From positions 62,001 to 126,000 of the forward strand of contig QNQO01000674.1 in the NCBI GenBank assembly GCA_003290165.1: 64,000 nucleotides of DNA, written 5' to 3'. A program made the translations under genes and the position numbers. How positions within the stretch are numbered: the first letter of the stretch is position 1; each line of letters begins with the position of its first letter. The stretch is from Berberis thunbergii (lineage: Eukaryota; Streptophyta; Magnoliopsida; Ranunculales; Berberidaceae). Under the pieces are notes generated by a model. It was not told the origin of the DNA. It was given only the letters and a program-made list of their open reading frames with translations, and did not search any database. Of the stretch, positions 45,416 through 55,639 are shown one piece after another.

Positions 45416-47059
45416 CTACACAAGAAACATGGGAAAGAATAAGTAAGAGCACACATTTTGACAAGTTTCAAGCATAAAAGTTCAGTCAGATTCTACATGC
45501 CCATGCATGAAAATTGTTAACGAGGTTAAGATGAAAAGGAACAAACAATACACTAGTATAGCTTTCCTCAGACAATGGTTCCCCTTAGTGGCATTTATGA
45601 CAATGGCTTTACATAAATAAGAACTAAAAATTACAGCAAGTAGAGACCACAATAGAAATAAGAATTTGAAATTATCGAGGGGGAATTACATAAACAAAAA
45701 TGATAACTGAGACTAGAACAAAAAGTGGAAAACTGGAAATAAACAAAATAAATAAATAAAGGTAAGCACACAAAATTAAGCATAATCTCACAACTGTTGC
45801 ATGTGAAATAACAGATATGTACTTCAATCAAAAGTTGTAACCTCATCTCGACCTTGAACGCGACCTGAAAAGCTTGAACCAGTTTGGATGATGATACACC
45901 TCTAATGAAGTCTTGTCTGCTTGTCAAACCACACAAGAAAAAATAAGAGGTCATCTTTCTGCTCCAGAAATTGTTAAAACAGTAGATAAAAGATGATCGT
46001 TTTAAGTATAATTACTTAATTTGATACTAGCTAATTTCTGCCATTGTGTAGATCCATTTTGCATTTGTAAAGGCCTGGTAATTGAGGACTTCCCCAGATT
46101 TTGTTATGCATAGAATACCAACTTCGGCACCTGAATCAAGCAGTTGACAACTTCATCAATGAACTGAATCTATTTACACTACAATATCTGGTCAGCTGTA
46201 TGTGCCAACAATAAAGCAACATTAAAGTTTCATTATATCCTTTACATGTAGAATTTTGTTCTTATATGTTGTTCAATTTTCTCATTCCTGTGAAGACCTT
46301 TTTTTTTTTCAGTTGTTAAGTTAATTTTTACTATAGACACTATAACAAAAAGCTACTCTGAACATTCTCAGCTAGAGAAATGAATGTAACCACAGAAATC
46401 TATTGTACTGATATTTAATCTAAGAAACAGAAATGCCATCCTGTCAAGCCATTGCCATTTCATCAACTAAGCCAGCCTAACAATAATTGTAGGGTAATAC
46501 AAGATATCCATATACAACAAAATCTACAACATCACTAAACGAAATTTGATTACACCCAATATAATCAAACTTAATCCTTTGATACTTGGCACAACTATCA
46601 TTAATCAAACAAAACACATCCACAAAACCATGCCCCTTTCAGAATCACAAATACCTCAACTAAAGCTTTAATTTTTCCAATAACACCTCCCATCAGTCGA
46701 CATTTTACTCATTTAATTTTCATTGATCTATTTTATCACCCCCACAAACCCCGAACCCCCACCCATCTCCTCTAGAACAGAAACCCAAAATCATAACTAA
46801 TCAACAAAATTTCAAATACTATCAAAACCCAATTCATCAAATAAACAGAAATTACCAATCTAATTAACGTAACCCACACAGATCATTCCCCTTCATACCA
46901 CCTCCCACCTCAAAGAAACCCAATATCATGATTAGCCAACCAAATAATCAAAGCTTCATTTTTTATGAAAACCCATTGTAGAAACGATCTAAATCACAAA
47001 ACTCCATGAAACAAGAGAGGAAATGAGATCTTACCTTCTTTGCCAAGAGAGAAACTCAG
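45416..47059. other. CACTA interior of unknown origin
   Basis: No further MATE exon was recognised. A short frame on - near 46140-46030 (EVGILCITKSGEVLNYQAFT) between AG and GT-like borders, and another near 45930-45850, might be exons of captured genes. They are unassigned. Confidence 0.3.
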
Positions 47060-47240
47060 AGATCGATGAGAAGCAATCACGAAACTCAAAGAGAGAAACT
47101 CAAAGATGTTGCATCTGAGATCGATGAGAAGCAATCACGAACTCAAAGATCTGAGTTCAGAGAAGCAATCACAAACTCAGATGAACTAAGAGAAGCAATC
47201 ACAAACTCAGATGAACTGATAGATGTTGCATCTGTGATTT
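47060..47240 (+). repeat. Short tandem repeats (GAGAAGCAATCAC type)
   Basis: The unit AGAAGCAATCACRAACTCA occurs four times at about 47070-47210, with AAAGATGTTGCATCTG-type spacers also repeated. It lies just before another GCGACGA motif cluster. Confidence 0.8.
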
Positions 47241-47479
47241 GGGGACGACAGACTGACAGGAGGCGAGTTTTGATAAAATGGGATTGAGTTTGCGCGACGA
47301 AAGTTCGTCGCGCCAGTTTTCAAAATTTCACGCCAATTTTTTTGCCGCCAGAAGCACGCGTCATGTTTTTTAGGGGGGGGGGGAGGGAGCATTTTGTGCG
47401 ACAAACATCAAATTTGTTTATTTTAGAGAAATTTTTTAATATCATTATTTAATTAATTAATTGAACTTCGACATTTATT
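47241..47479. other. Internal GCGACGA motif cluster and a poly-G run
   Basis: GCGCGACGAAAGTTCGTCGC is a near-palindrome like those at the element ends. A run of about eleven G lies near 47373. It may be an internal binding site or the remnant terminus of a second CACTA copy. Confidence 0.45.
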
Positions 47480-49205
47480 TAACAAATTTATGGTAAAAAA
47501 TTCTCAACCTCACTATCACACACATTCTTTTCAATATGCATCACATCTAGGTTGTGCCTAATCTTTAATTTCAATCAGTACGGAAGCTCAAAGAATATAC
47601 TCTTCTTCGTCCAGTTCAGATGTGTAGCTGACCTGTGCAAATTAGTATCACGATTATTGGGATGTTTGCCAATCTGACCAAATTCCAAGCTATTCAACTT
47701 AGCCAAAATGTCATCCCCCAACCATTCTCTAGGCCTAATGTTGTTCTCCATTTTTTCATCAAAATCCACCTTATCTGTTCGCCACTCGTGATCCTGGGAC
47801 AACCATCTACGGTGACCCATATAACAAACCTTTCCCGCATGCCAATCAGACGTTACATCATCGTTGCATATCGGACATGCCTTATAGCCCCAAGTACTCC
47901 AACCTGAAATATTTTCATAAGCGAGAAAATCATGTATAGTCCACATCACTGCTGCTCTTAACATAAACATTGTGTTGGTAGACTTATCAAATGTACGTAC
48001 ACCATTTTTTCATAAGTCTTTTAACCCATCAACCAATGGCCGCAAATAAACATCAATGTCCCTTCCGGGATGACCGATAATTAATAAAGTCATCATTGTA
48101 AATTCTTTTTTCATACTCATCCAAGGGGAAAGTTATAAGGAATAACAACGGCGGGCCAGGTGCTGTGAGTAGAGCTCATATTCCCGAACAGATTAAATCC
48201 ATCAGTTGCAAGCCCCAATCTAACATTGTGTGGGTCTTCTGCAAAATCGGGATATATAGTATCGAATGTTTTCCAAGCCTCTCCATCAGCAGGATGTCTC
48301 AAAAAATCATCATCAACCATTCCTTCCTTGTGCCATCTTATATGACTCGCAGTGTGCGTCGACATGTACAGTCGCTGCAATCTGGGCTTCAGTGGAAGAT
48401 AACGCAAAACCTTTTGTGGAATTTTCTTCGTTTTATTACCAGAATTAGGCTTATATCTTTGCTCATTGCACACGGGGCATGCATCGCTTCCTTCCTTAGA
48501 TAGCAATTTCCTTATAAAATAATGCATAGTTGTATTTGCAAGCATGAATATTTTGATACCCCAAACCGAAACCATTCAACAATTCTGCGCGTTACGATAA
48601 TCCTCAGGCAAAACGTTTTCCTTCGGAAGCATCCGCTTCATAATGCCCATTAAATGAGAAAAATACTTATTCGACATATGATGTTTCACTTTGCAATGCA
48701 TCAACTCCACAATGGCAGTAAGCAGGGAGAACTCTGTGCAACCGGGGTATAATGCTTGTTGGGCTTGTTTCAGCAGTCTTTCATAGTTTTCTAATTCTTC
48801 ACTTTGCAGCATGTCGGTACGATATCTCCTACCATATCATCAATGCCATCTTCGTTTATCGATGCATATGGATAAGCGTCATTTATTATACCCATAACTT
48901 GGTCATTATATTTCATGGACGTTTCATCAATGTGCGGCACAAGTGGCTGAGAATTCGATGAAGTCGAATCAAATTCTCGTTGCTCCCCATGATAAATCCA
49001 CCTCGTATAATTCTGAATCATCCCATAACTCGCCAAATGATATCGAGCCATATTGAATGTCTGCCACAAACACACATTGACATGGACACTTGATATTATT
49101 TGTCGTACCAGTGACATGTGCCCTGGCAAACTCAATGAAGCTCTCAATCTCATTTAAATATTCATCACAACATTTGTCCTGATTTTGTATCCACTGTCTT
49201 TCCAT
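47480..49205 (-). pseudogene. TNP2-type CACTA transposase, truncated and frameshifted
   Basis: The ATG at 49205 starts MERQWIQNQDKCCDEYLNEI and SFIEFARAHV, a transposase-associated domain ending in YTRWIYHGE in another frame. Then come LLKQAQQALYPGCTEFSLLT, DACPVCNEQRYKPN, the TNP2 block NVRLGLATDGFNLFGNMSST, HSTWPAVVIPYNFP, and AAVMWTIHDFLAYENISGWS, CYMGHRRWL. After a short break, RHNLDVMHIEKNVCDS is followed by loss of the C-terminal half. At least four frame changes are visible. TNP2 would cut at the TIRs in the nucleus. Confidence 0.85.
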
Positions 49206-49679
49206 TACGCCTGTTTTCAGTCTATAAAAAAAACATGAGAATTCAAGAGACTTAACGACACTAATGCAATTAGGTTTCAATGTGGACATTTTTCGGCAGC
49301 ATCTCAATTACAATTCTTCAAGTGGACGATGTAGATATTATTAATTAATAAATATATAGAATGCACTCGAAAAACAATGTGAGACACTCCAAAAATCCAC
49401 ATGATAGCAACCTAATTTCATGAAATTTCAAAAAATAAAAAAATAGCAATTTCCTCACCATTCTCCAAGTGAAAGAGAGAAACGATTGGAGGTGTGGCCG
49501 GAGCCGGTGTCGGCAACGCAGAGAGAGGGCGAAGCCTAATTAACTGCTGGAAGCTTGGAATATATAACGAGAGAAATCAATCGAGCAAAGAAAAAGAATA
49601 AAACGAGAGGAGAAAATTGTGAAAAAACGCAAATTTGATTATTCTAATTTGTAGAGAAGATGAACAAGTTAGAGCTTGT
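49206..49679 (-). promoter_or_regulatory. Leader/promoter region of the TNP2 gene
   Basis: No coding sequence upstream of the TNP2 start. It lies between the gene and the right sub-terminal repeats, where an En/Spm-type promoter is expected. No clear single TATA box could be chosen. Confidence 0.3.
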
Positions 49680-50312
49680 GAGATGACACTGTTCGTCGCC
49701 CTTGGATGTTTTAGGCGATGAACCTGCTCGCTTTAAGCGACGATTCTTTGTCGTGAATACTTTATGCGACGTAGGTTTCTAGTTAATCGCGTACGATATA
49801 TTTAGGCGACGACAAAGTTTGTCGCCCTATGATGTTCAAGTTGGTTGTTCAAAGTAGCCGACACATAGCCATAGGTATTTTAGGGTGACAAAATATTTGG
49901 ATTTAAGCGACAATACTTTGTCGCATTTTGGGTTTAAGCGACAATACTTTGTCGCATAGGCTTCCAGTTCGTCGCATAAGATATATTTAGGCGATGACAC
50001 GGTTTGTCGCCCGAGGATGTTCAAGTTGATCGTTCAAAGTAGTCGACACGTAGTCCTAGGTATTTTAGGGTGACAAAATATTTTTGTTTTAAGCGACAAC
50101 ATGTTGTCGCATATTAGTTATGTGATGAAGGCTTCAAGTTCGTCGCGTAAGAGGTTTTTTAGTGACGAAACAGTGCGTCGCGTTAAATAGTTAGCTATTT
50201 TTTGTAATAGCGTGACGATATTAAATATGTCGTCGAGCCAAGTTAATTTTGAGAGACAAAACTTGGCTTGTCGCACTACGAGTCGTCGTAAAAGGATAAT
50301 TTTTTTGTAGTG
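49680..50312 (-). repeat. Right sub-terminal repeat region of the CACTA element with 185-bp duplication
   Basis: TTTAGGCGACGACAAAGTTT at 49800 recurs as TTTAGGCGATGACACGGTTT at 49985, and the surrounding ~185-bp unit (GATGTTCAAGTTGGTTGTTC, GGTATTTTAGGGTGACAAAA) is repeated about twice. Smaller TTTAAGCGACAATACTTTG units repeat inside it. Confidence 0.85.
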
Positions 50313-50540
50313 AGATCTAGAAACCCGCCACTTGAAATTAACCCTAGAGAAAGAGACCCTAGATCTAGAAACCCCTAACAAGAAATCACCCAGAAATGAA
50401 TGAGAGACTTACCTTCGGTTGAGTTTTTCTGATTGGGAGAGTTTTTCTTCAAATGGGGACGACGGTCTGAGCTTTTCGGCTAGGGAATACGCGAGGGAGT
50501 TTCTTCTCTTCTCCTTCTTCGGTCGGTTGAGTTGATGATG

Positions 50541-50865
50541 GGGAGAGGGTGGCGATGGAGAGCTTCAGTCTTCTCTTCTCTGTCGTGTTTCGTTTGGGGA
50601 GAGGGAGAGCTTTGGCCTTCTCTTCTCTGTCGAGCTTCAGTCTTAGGATCACCTTCTCTGTTGAGTTTCGTTTGGGGAGAGGGAGAGCTTCGGTCTTCTC
50701 TTCTCTTCTCTGTCGAGATGTATTTGGGGAGAGGGAAACTGTTCCCTCCCTCTTAACTTTTCCCCAAATTCGATTTCCCTCTTCTTTTTTTTTTTTTTTT
50801 TTTTTACAAAACTCGTGCACGTGCGAGGGAGGCTCCCTCGCCGGTTTCCTCGAAAATTAGAAAAA
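50541..50865 (-). repeat. Right terminal inverted repeat of the long-TIR element
   Basis: Inverted match to 38069-38308 with internal duplications of a CTTCTCTTCTCTGTCGAG / GTTTGGGGAGAGGGAGAGC unit (three to four copies) and a poly-T at 50785-50806. The ORFs on both strands here are a by-product of this composition. Confidence 0.85.
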
Positions 50866-50874
50866 TTGCCTACT

Positions 50875-51349
50875 TACATTGCATTGCATGGACTTTTGCT
50901 TTATTTCGTGGGCCTTTAAAATTTGCCAAGTCCAAAATTGGACGCCTCAACAACCATGTCTGCATTCCTGGCCAAACTAATTAAACCACTATTTTATGTA
51001 TGAACTTCCTAGTTTTATCAAAAATAAAATTGATTATGATTAGCACTACATATAACTGCAATAGTTTTGGAAAGATGTTGAAGAAAGATTTGCGTAAGCT
51101 TGAAGACAGAAAATGTATTGGAAGGTCTGGAACAAATCACATTAAAAAAGAAATCACACATTCACACCTCAAAATTTCTAATCCTGATCAGTATGGTGGT
51201 GGTATATATGTTTTGTTTACGATAGAAATGGCAATTTGATAGTTAGAGAATGTTATTGAACACCTTTGGAAAGAGAATAAAAAATTTTCGTATCAAGGAA
51301 CGGAAAAGCTTTTCTAAATTTTGTATCTAAATAGTTCATATATGTTTTG
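50875..51349. other. Interval upstream of the RING gene
   Basis: A 79-codon frame on + (51000-51239) has no recognised features. The rest is AT-rich. Confidence 0.3.
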
Positions 51350-51350
51350 C

Positions 51351-51361
51351 TTATATAAATT
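51351..51361 (+). promoter_or_regulatory. TATA box of the small RING gene
   Basis: TTATATAAATT about 60 bp before the chosen ATG. The spacing suits a short 5' leader. Confidence 0.5.
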
Positions 51362-51416
51362 AATAACAATTAAAGGACCACCATATAGACTTCACGAATT
51401 CTTCTTCTTCGAAACC

Positions 51417-51662
51417 ATGGCAGGTATGATTGTGTGGGAGCGAAGGACATACCAGAGTGAAGCTGAAATAAGGTCCCAATTTGGGTCCATTACGAACTGT
51501 CACCAATGTGGGAGCAAGTTGGGAGTTAATGAGGAGATTGCTACGATGAACAAGTGCGGATGCCCCTTTCACCATGATTGTATAGAGAGATGGTTTAGTT
51601 CGGTAATGGAAATCCCTCGTTATATTGTTAGCAAATATGTATGTCCACGTTGCGGAACGTAA
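51417..51662 (+). CDS. Small RING-type zinc finger protein (81 aa)
   Basis: The ATG at 51417 lies in ACCATGG, a good plant start context about 60 bp after a TATA box. I chose it over the upstream in-frame ATG at 51321, which precedes the TATA box. The protein begins MAGMIVWERRTYQSEAEIRS. The C-terminal half has CHQCGSKLGV, then NKCGCPFHHDCIERW and VCPRCGT. The order C-x2-C, C-x-C-x2-H-x2-C, C-x2-C fits a RING finger with cysteine at the fourth ligand. Such proteins are usually E3 ubiquitin ligases; with only a finger and a 30-residue N-terminus, substrates are unknown. AATAAA at about 51710 may be the poly(A) signal. The frame is intact. It could be a truncated duplicate of a larger RING gene. 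Confidence 0.6.
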   Translation: MAGMIVWERRTYQSEAEIRSQFGSITNCHQCGSKLGVNEEIATMNKCGCPFHHDCIERWFSSVMEIPRYIVSKYVCPRCGT

Positions 51663-51944
51663 GGATGAGTGTTACTGTTTCTACTAGTCTAGTCATGCAA
51701 TAGAGAACAAAAATAAAAGCTTTTTAGTTTTTTTTTTTTTTTTTTTTTTGCACTTGTCTAATGAAAATCTAAAGAATAATATACGTATTTTTTGTTCTAA
51801 CCTCAAGCAGCTTGGTTCTTCGCTAGTTTTTATTATCTTTTCGCTTGGACTTGTTTCGATACCCAACCAATTCATTTTTGTATCTGAAGGATTTTTGGTT
51901 TGTAAAGTGAATATTGTTGAAGGAATTGTAGTCTATGTCTAGCA

Positions 51945-52300
51945 GCTTGGTTCTTTGCTAGCTAGTTCGTATGATCCTGAAGTTAGTATAAAAGCAGAAT
52001 ATCTAATTATTAATTGACAAGCCAGCAAAGAACATGGATTAAGAAAACGCCTAACGCTTTCCTTTAAAGAAAACACGTAAATAAGGTTGTTTAATAACTT
52101 GTTCTATTTCAAAAACCATGCTCTTCTATTTTCAAATTTATTCAATTAAGCCCAAAAGAAACATATCCGAGCTTTAGTTCATTCCATAAATTAAGGAAAT
52201 TATTTAAAAATAATAAATATTTCAATAAAAATGGGGGTATTACAATATGCACACCTTAAATAGAATCTCATCCCGAGATTTGGAAGTAGGAAAAAAAATA
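51945..52300 (-). repeat. Tekay/Del-type LTR start and adjoining internal end
   Basis: On -, TGTAATACCCCCATTTTTAT begins an LTR at 52244, preceded by CCAAATCTCGGGATGAGATT, the same junction as at 27199. The other LTR end was not identified. Confidence 0.5.
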
Positions 52301-52543
52301 TAGTGAATAGTTTCAAATATCTACATAGCCAATGAATTGCATTTTCGAACGAGAACCCATGTCTTCCATATAACATTCACAAAAACTAATCACAAATATA
52401 TCTAACCACGGAAAACCATTCGTAACAAACATGTATCACACAACATACCACTACTAATCAAGCATGTAATTAATGTAACTTATAAAAATGAAATGTTTAT
52501 ATAATTATAAATTTTAATAATAAAGAAAATTGCGGGTGTTACA
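52301..52543 (-). repeat. Second LTR-like start (TGTAACACCCG)
   Basis: On -, TGTAACACCCGCAATTTTCT at 52543 is another LTR start of the same general type. It lies 300 bp from the first, suggesting nested or tandem remnants. Confidence 0.35.
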
Positions 52544-52851
52544 TGGTAATCAACACAAGTTAGGCTATGAATACAACATGATATTTCTTATGTTTTTCTA
52601 AAAGCCTATATAACAACTTTAAAAATAAATAAATAAATAAAACTCACACTATACTTTCATCAAGAAATGTGGTCCTCACTTCTCTTGGGGACAATCTTAA
52701 AAAATTGGGCAACATGAAATCACCTAGGTCATTTTCTTAAATTCAATTAAAATTCCACAATAGCCACATATGGATTTTTATATATTTTGGTCTCTGATAT
52801 AAAAGGACCAGATATGTTAAAACCTTGCATAAACTAAAACACAATTGGTGC

Positions 52852-53012
52852 AAACTTTACTTTAATAGGCTAATGGTATGATAACTCAACGGTTAGAGCT
52901 TGGAGGATGATACCATTAGGTCATTGGTTCAAACCCAGCTTGCGGCATCTTTATGGGTTCGTATAAAAACCCTGCTTGCCTTTAAAAAAAAACAAAACTT
53001 TACTTCAATAGG
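52852..53012 (+). mobile_element. tRNA-derived SINE with target-site duplication
   Basis: The body (52870-52994) has an A-box-like AACTCAACGGTTAGAGCT, a B box GGTTCAAACCC and a 3' A-rich tail. It is flanked by AAACTTTACTTTAATAGG (52852-52869) and AAACTTTACTTCAATAGG (52995-53012), an 18-bp duplication with one mismatch. At about 125 bp it is short for a plant SINE. It is not a tRNA gene: the acceptor stem and CCA-side pairing are missing. Confidence 0.8.
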
Positions 53013-53136
53013 AAAACAAATATCAACCCACATAATAAACCAGCTGCAAAACACACAAAGACATGGCTCGTTAGATAGCAATGGCCTCATACCTAGACTA
53101 TATTTTTCTCATACAAAAAATAAGACGATATAGTTT

Positions 53137-53440
53137 TTTTTTTTTTAAGTTTTGGTTTTTGACCATTTTTATTTATAATCCATGCCGAAGGCTACATGAC
53201 TGATCCCTATAGGGTTAACCAAACCTGGCCCGAATGCTACACATATTGTTGCCACTTAATAAAGATTTGCTTTCGCTTCGCTCCGTCTAGTCCATCTAAG
53301 CAGAGATGCATTCAATACCCAAAGGCTTATCAACAATGGAGCACATGTGCTCATAATAATTGTGCGAAAACTCTGAGTCTCGAACTCGCAACCTCTCACA
53401 TGGAGAGTAAATGTCTGACCAACTGAGCTACAAAATATGA
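53137..53440 (-). mobile_element. tRNA-derived SINE, inverted, ~300 bp
   Basis: On -, TAGCTCAGTTGGTCAGACAT (A box) and GGTTGCGAGTTCGAGACTC (B box) are followed by a ~250-bp tRNA-unrelated body and an A-run (T-run at 53138-53149 on +). A clear duplication was not found. Confidence 0.7.
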
Positions 53441-54261
53441 AGAGACAAAAAAATCATCTTCCAATCTATAAAATTAACTACACTACGTTATCTTTGTAAG
53501 AGAAAAAAAGGTGGGTAATTCATTCTCCAAAAAGTTTGGGTTGGTAATTAAATTCAATGATTGGCTAAGGTTGGTTTCCTCTACAAAACCCTACATAAAT
53601 GTCTGAAGATTGTTTGAGATCTCAAAATAATGGTTGGAATGAATGCTTGGATTATTTCTTATGCAGGTGGTGCAGGCAGGTTTCTCGAATGAAAAAGAAG
53701 AAAAACTCAAAAACATCAAATGCTTCCACCAGATTCGTAATTTTTTTATTGTGCTCAAGGACCTTTAAGATCGGTTGTCCAACCCAACCCACCACAATCC
53801 TACAATCATGTAAAAATTCTTCTACATAAATCGACACATACAAAAATCAACGTGACAAGAAACGTAATAAAAATTCATGCAAATATTTTGACATGTTGAA
53901 GAAAAATCTAATCGAGCTAACACAACATATATACTCGTTGGGGAGAATCAAATATGGCTGCAGTGAGATCCGAAATAACTCGTGAAACTCCCTTAAAAAA
54001 AAGAGGCATTGAGAGGAATAACTAGACAAAGGTTTAGTACAGATACACGCATCAAACCTCCCAAAATTGATTGATTAGAATCACTCAAAGAGGTATTGTT
54101 CGTCCATCATCTTGAGTTTACATAAATGAGCTCATTTGTGTTCTCATGAAACATTAAACGAAGCAAACCTTCTACCTTCATCTATTATTCTACCCCTTCT
54201 CGTCCTAACCCACCTCTTTTTACATTCCTAAGCAAATAGTAGTGAAAAATAGATATAGTAC
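53441..54261. other. Interval without a recognised gene
   Basis: No family features in any frame. AT-rich. Confidence 0.4.
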
Positions 54262-54370
54262 CAATGAGGTACTAGCTCAGTTCGTAGATTGTAATAGATG
54301 ATATCACAAGTCTAGGATTCAAATCATTCGGAAGATATTTAATGATAGTAAAATCCAATAAAAAACCATA
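54262..54370 (+). mobile_element. Third SINE-like tRNA-derived sequence
   Basis: TACTAGCTCAGTTCGTAGAT and GGATTCAAATCATTCGG resemble A and B boxes at the right spacing. The 3' part is AT-rich and no duplication was found. Confidence 0.5.
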
Positions 54371-54540
54371 CTCAACTTTCAAAATAAAAGAAAAGAAGAT
54401 ATAGCCTTTATAGGTTTATTCCTGTATCTAATAAAAAAAATCTTGACACGCAACCATCGCCTACGAATGATACCAAACCAACTGAGGTAAGTAAAGTGCT
54501 TCTTATGTAGTATTTATTGTTGCCCTATTTATTTAAAACA

Positions 54541-54630
54541 GGAATACTTTAGGGGATCAATTGAAGCATGCATTTTCTCACATGAGTCCCCTAAAATAGT
54601 TTTTGGCTATTTTAGGAGATCCATTGGAGA
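54541..54630. repeat. Right-end fragment of a MITE, cut by a hAT insertion
   Basis: TTCTCACATGAGTCCCCTAA and TTTTGGCTATTTTAGGAGAT match the right end of the MITE at 55209-55567. The fragment stops where the hAT element begins. Confidence 0.6.
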
Positions 54631-55205
54631 TAGGGGTAGACACGGAACGGGATGAACCGCATCCCTATCCCATCCCGTTTGTTTGGGACTGGATAGTCCT
54701 CATCCCGACCTCGTCCCATCCCAAACGGGTTCGAGATGGAACGGGACAGGATGAACATGTACTAAATTTTGGATTGAAATTTTAACATGCAAGATTGAAA
54801 TTTTGAATTTACCAAACACACAACTCTAAGAACAATTATATAACTTTAAACCATTGATTATTATTTCCTCATTTCATTAGCTTTTACTCCCTTTTTTTAG
54901 AACCACTATTGAAGATAGCCATTTTTTTGTACATTGCTAATGAAAATGATAAATGGGTTTGTCATTTAAAAACTACTTGTCAAGAGTTAAGAAGAGAAAA
55001 AAAAGGAGAGGGCTTGAGTTAGATTCATTATCTAGGTGAGCTGCATGAAAGCTTGTGAGAATGAAATAGTCATGTCAATAAATAAAACAACAAATAAAAG
55101 TCATGTCAAAAATAATTTTATACTACATATTCATATTAAATATTAAAAAAATCGTTCGGGACTTGACGAGATCTGGACGTGATCGAGATGGGATGCCCAC
55201 CCCTA
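54631..55205. mobile_element. hAT-type non-autonomous element (575 bp)
   Basis: The ends TAGGGGTAGACACGGAACGG and (inverted) TAGGGGTGGGCATCCCATCT form an imperfect TIR with G-rich sub-terminal sequence. The flanks ATTGGAGA and ATTGGCAT share five of eight bases, a weak candidate for the 8-bp hAT duplication. No transposase is present. Confidence 0.7.
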
Positions 55206-55208
55206 ATT

Positions 55209-55567
55209 GGCATCTCCAAGGGTAAAAGCTAGAATTTTAACCAAAAACCTAATTTTATGGGTTTTCCTATTTCTTCATCACTCCAACCACATTCCCCATT
55301 TTAACTTTTCATAATTATTTTAATATAATTTCCTAGTTTTTGAAATTTTCTATTTAAATTTATTTGATTAGATGAGAGAAAATGAAGAAATTGACTCTTC
55401 TTTTTAATATTTATTAGGATTTGAGGGATGGAATGGATGCCTCCAAATATAGGGGAAAGAAAGGAAAAGTTAAAATGGGGGTTTGGATAAGGAATCCCTT
55501 GAAGAAGGTTTTTCACATGAGATCCCAAAATAATTTTTTAGCTATTTTAGGGGACCCTTGGAGATGC
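55209..55567. mobile_element. MITE with GGCATCTCCAAGGGT inverted ends (~359 bp)
   Basis: GGCATCTCCAAGGGT at the left and ACCCTTGGAGATGC at the right are inverted copies. The GAGCATCTCCAA-type end is common in plant MITEs. The superfamily is undetermined. Confidence 0.7.
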
Positions 55568-55639
55568 TCTATGATACCTTTTTTTTCAAAATGCAATTAT
55601 ATATAAGAACATAAGAGCGTCCATAGCAATATGATCAAG

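Larger units (their letters stand above)
41604..50312 (-). mobile_element. CACTA (En/Spm) transposon, 8.7 kb, with captured MATE exons
   Basis: The left end is CACTACAAAAAAGGCC and the right end, inverted, CACTACAAAAAAATTATC. The 3-bp target duplication AGA lies on both sides (41601-41603 and 50313-50315). Sub-terminal GCGACGA/TCGTCGC motifs crowd both ends. On - it carries a TNP2-type transposase, MATE transporter exons and a TnpA/Ptta-like gene. All frames are broken, so it is no longer autonomous. Confidence 0.9.
38069..50865. mobile_element. Long-TIR DNA transposon, expanded by a nested CACTA element
   Basis: 38069-38308 and the reverse complement of 50541-50865 match from the outermost TTTTTCTAATT to an inner CTCCATCGCCACC. 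Without the CACTA (41604-50312 and one AGA) the element is about 4.1 kb. Possible flanking duplication is GCTTACT (38060-38066) and GCCTACT (50868-50874). The superfamily is undetermined; TIRs of 240-325 bp suggest a Mutator-like element. It carries the ORF at 40722-40975 and no visible transposase. Confidence 0.65.

Noticed and set aside
50449..50860. Charged ORFs on both strands (for example ALPLPKRNSTEK repeats)
   Set aside because: They lie within the right terminal inverted repeat and come from its internal duplications.
52870..52950. Possible tRNA gene
   Set aside because: A and B boxes are present, but no acceptor stem pairs, and a long target duplication marks it as a SINE.
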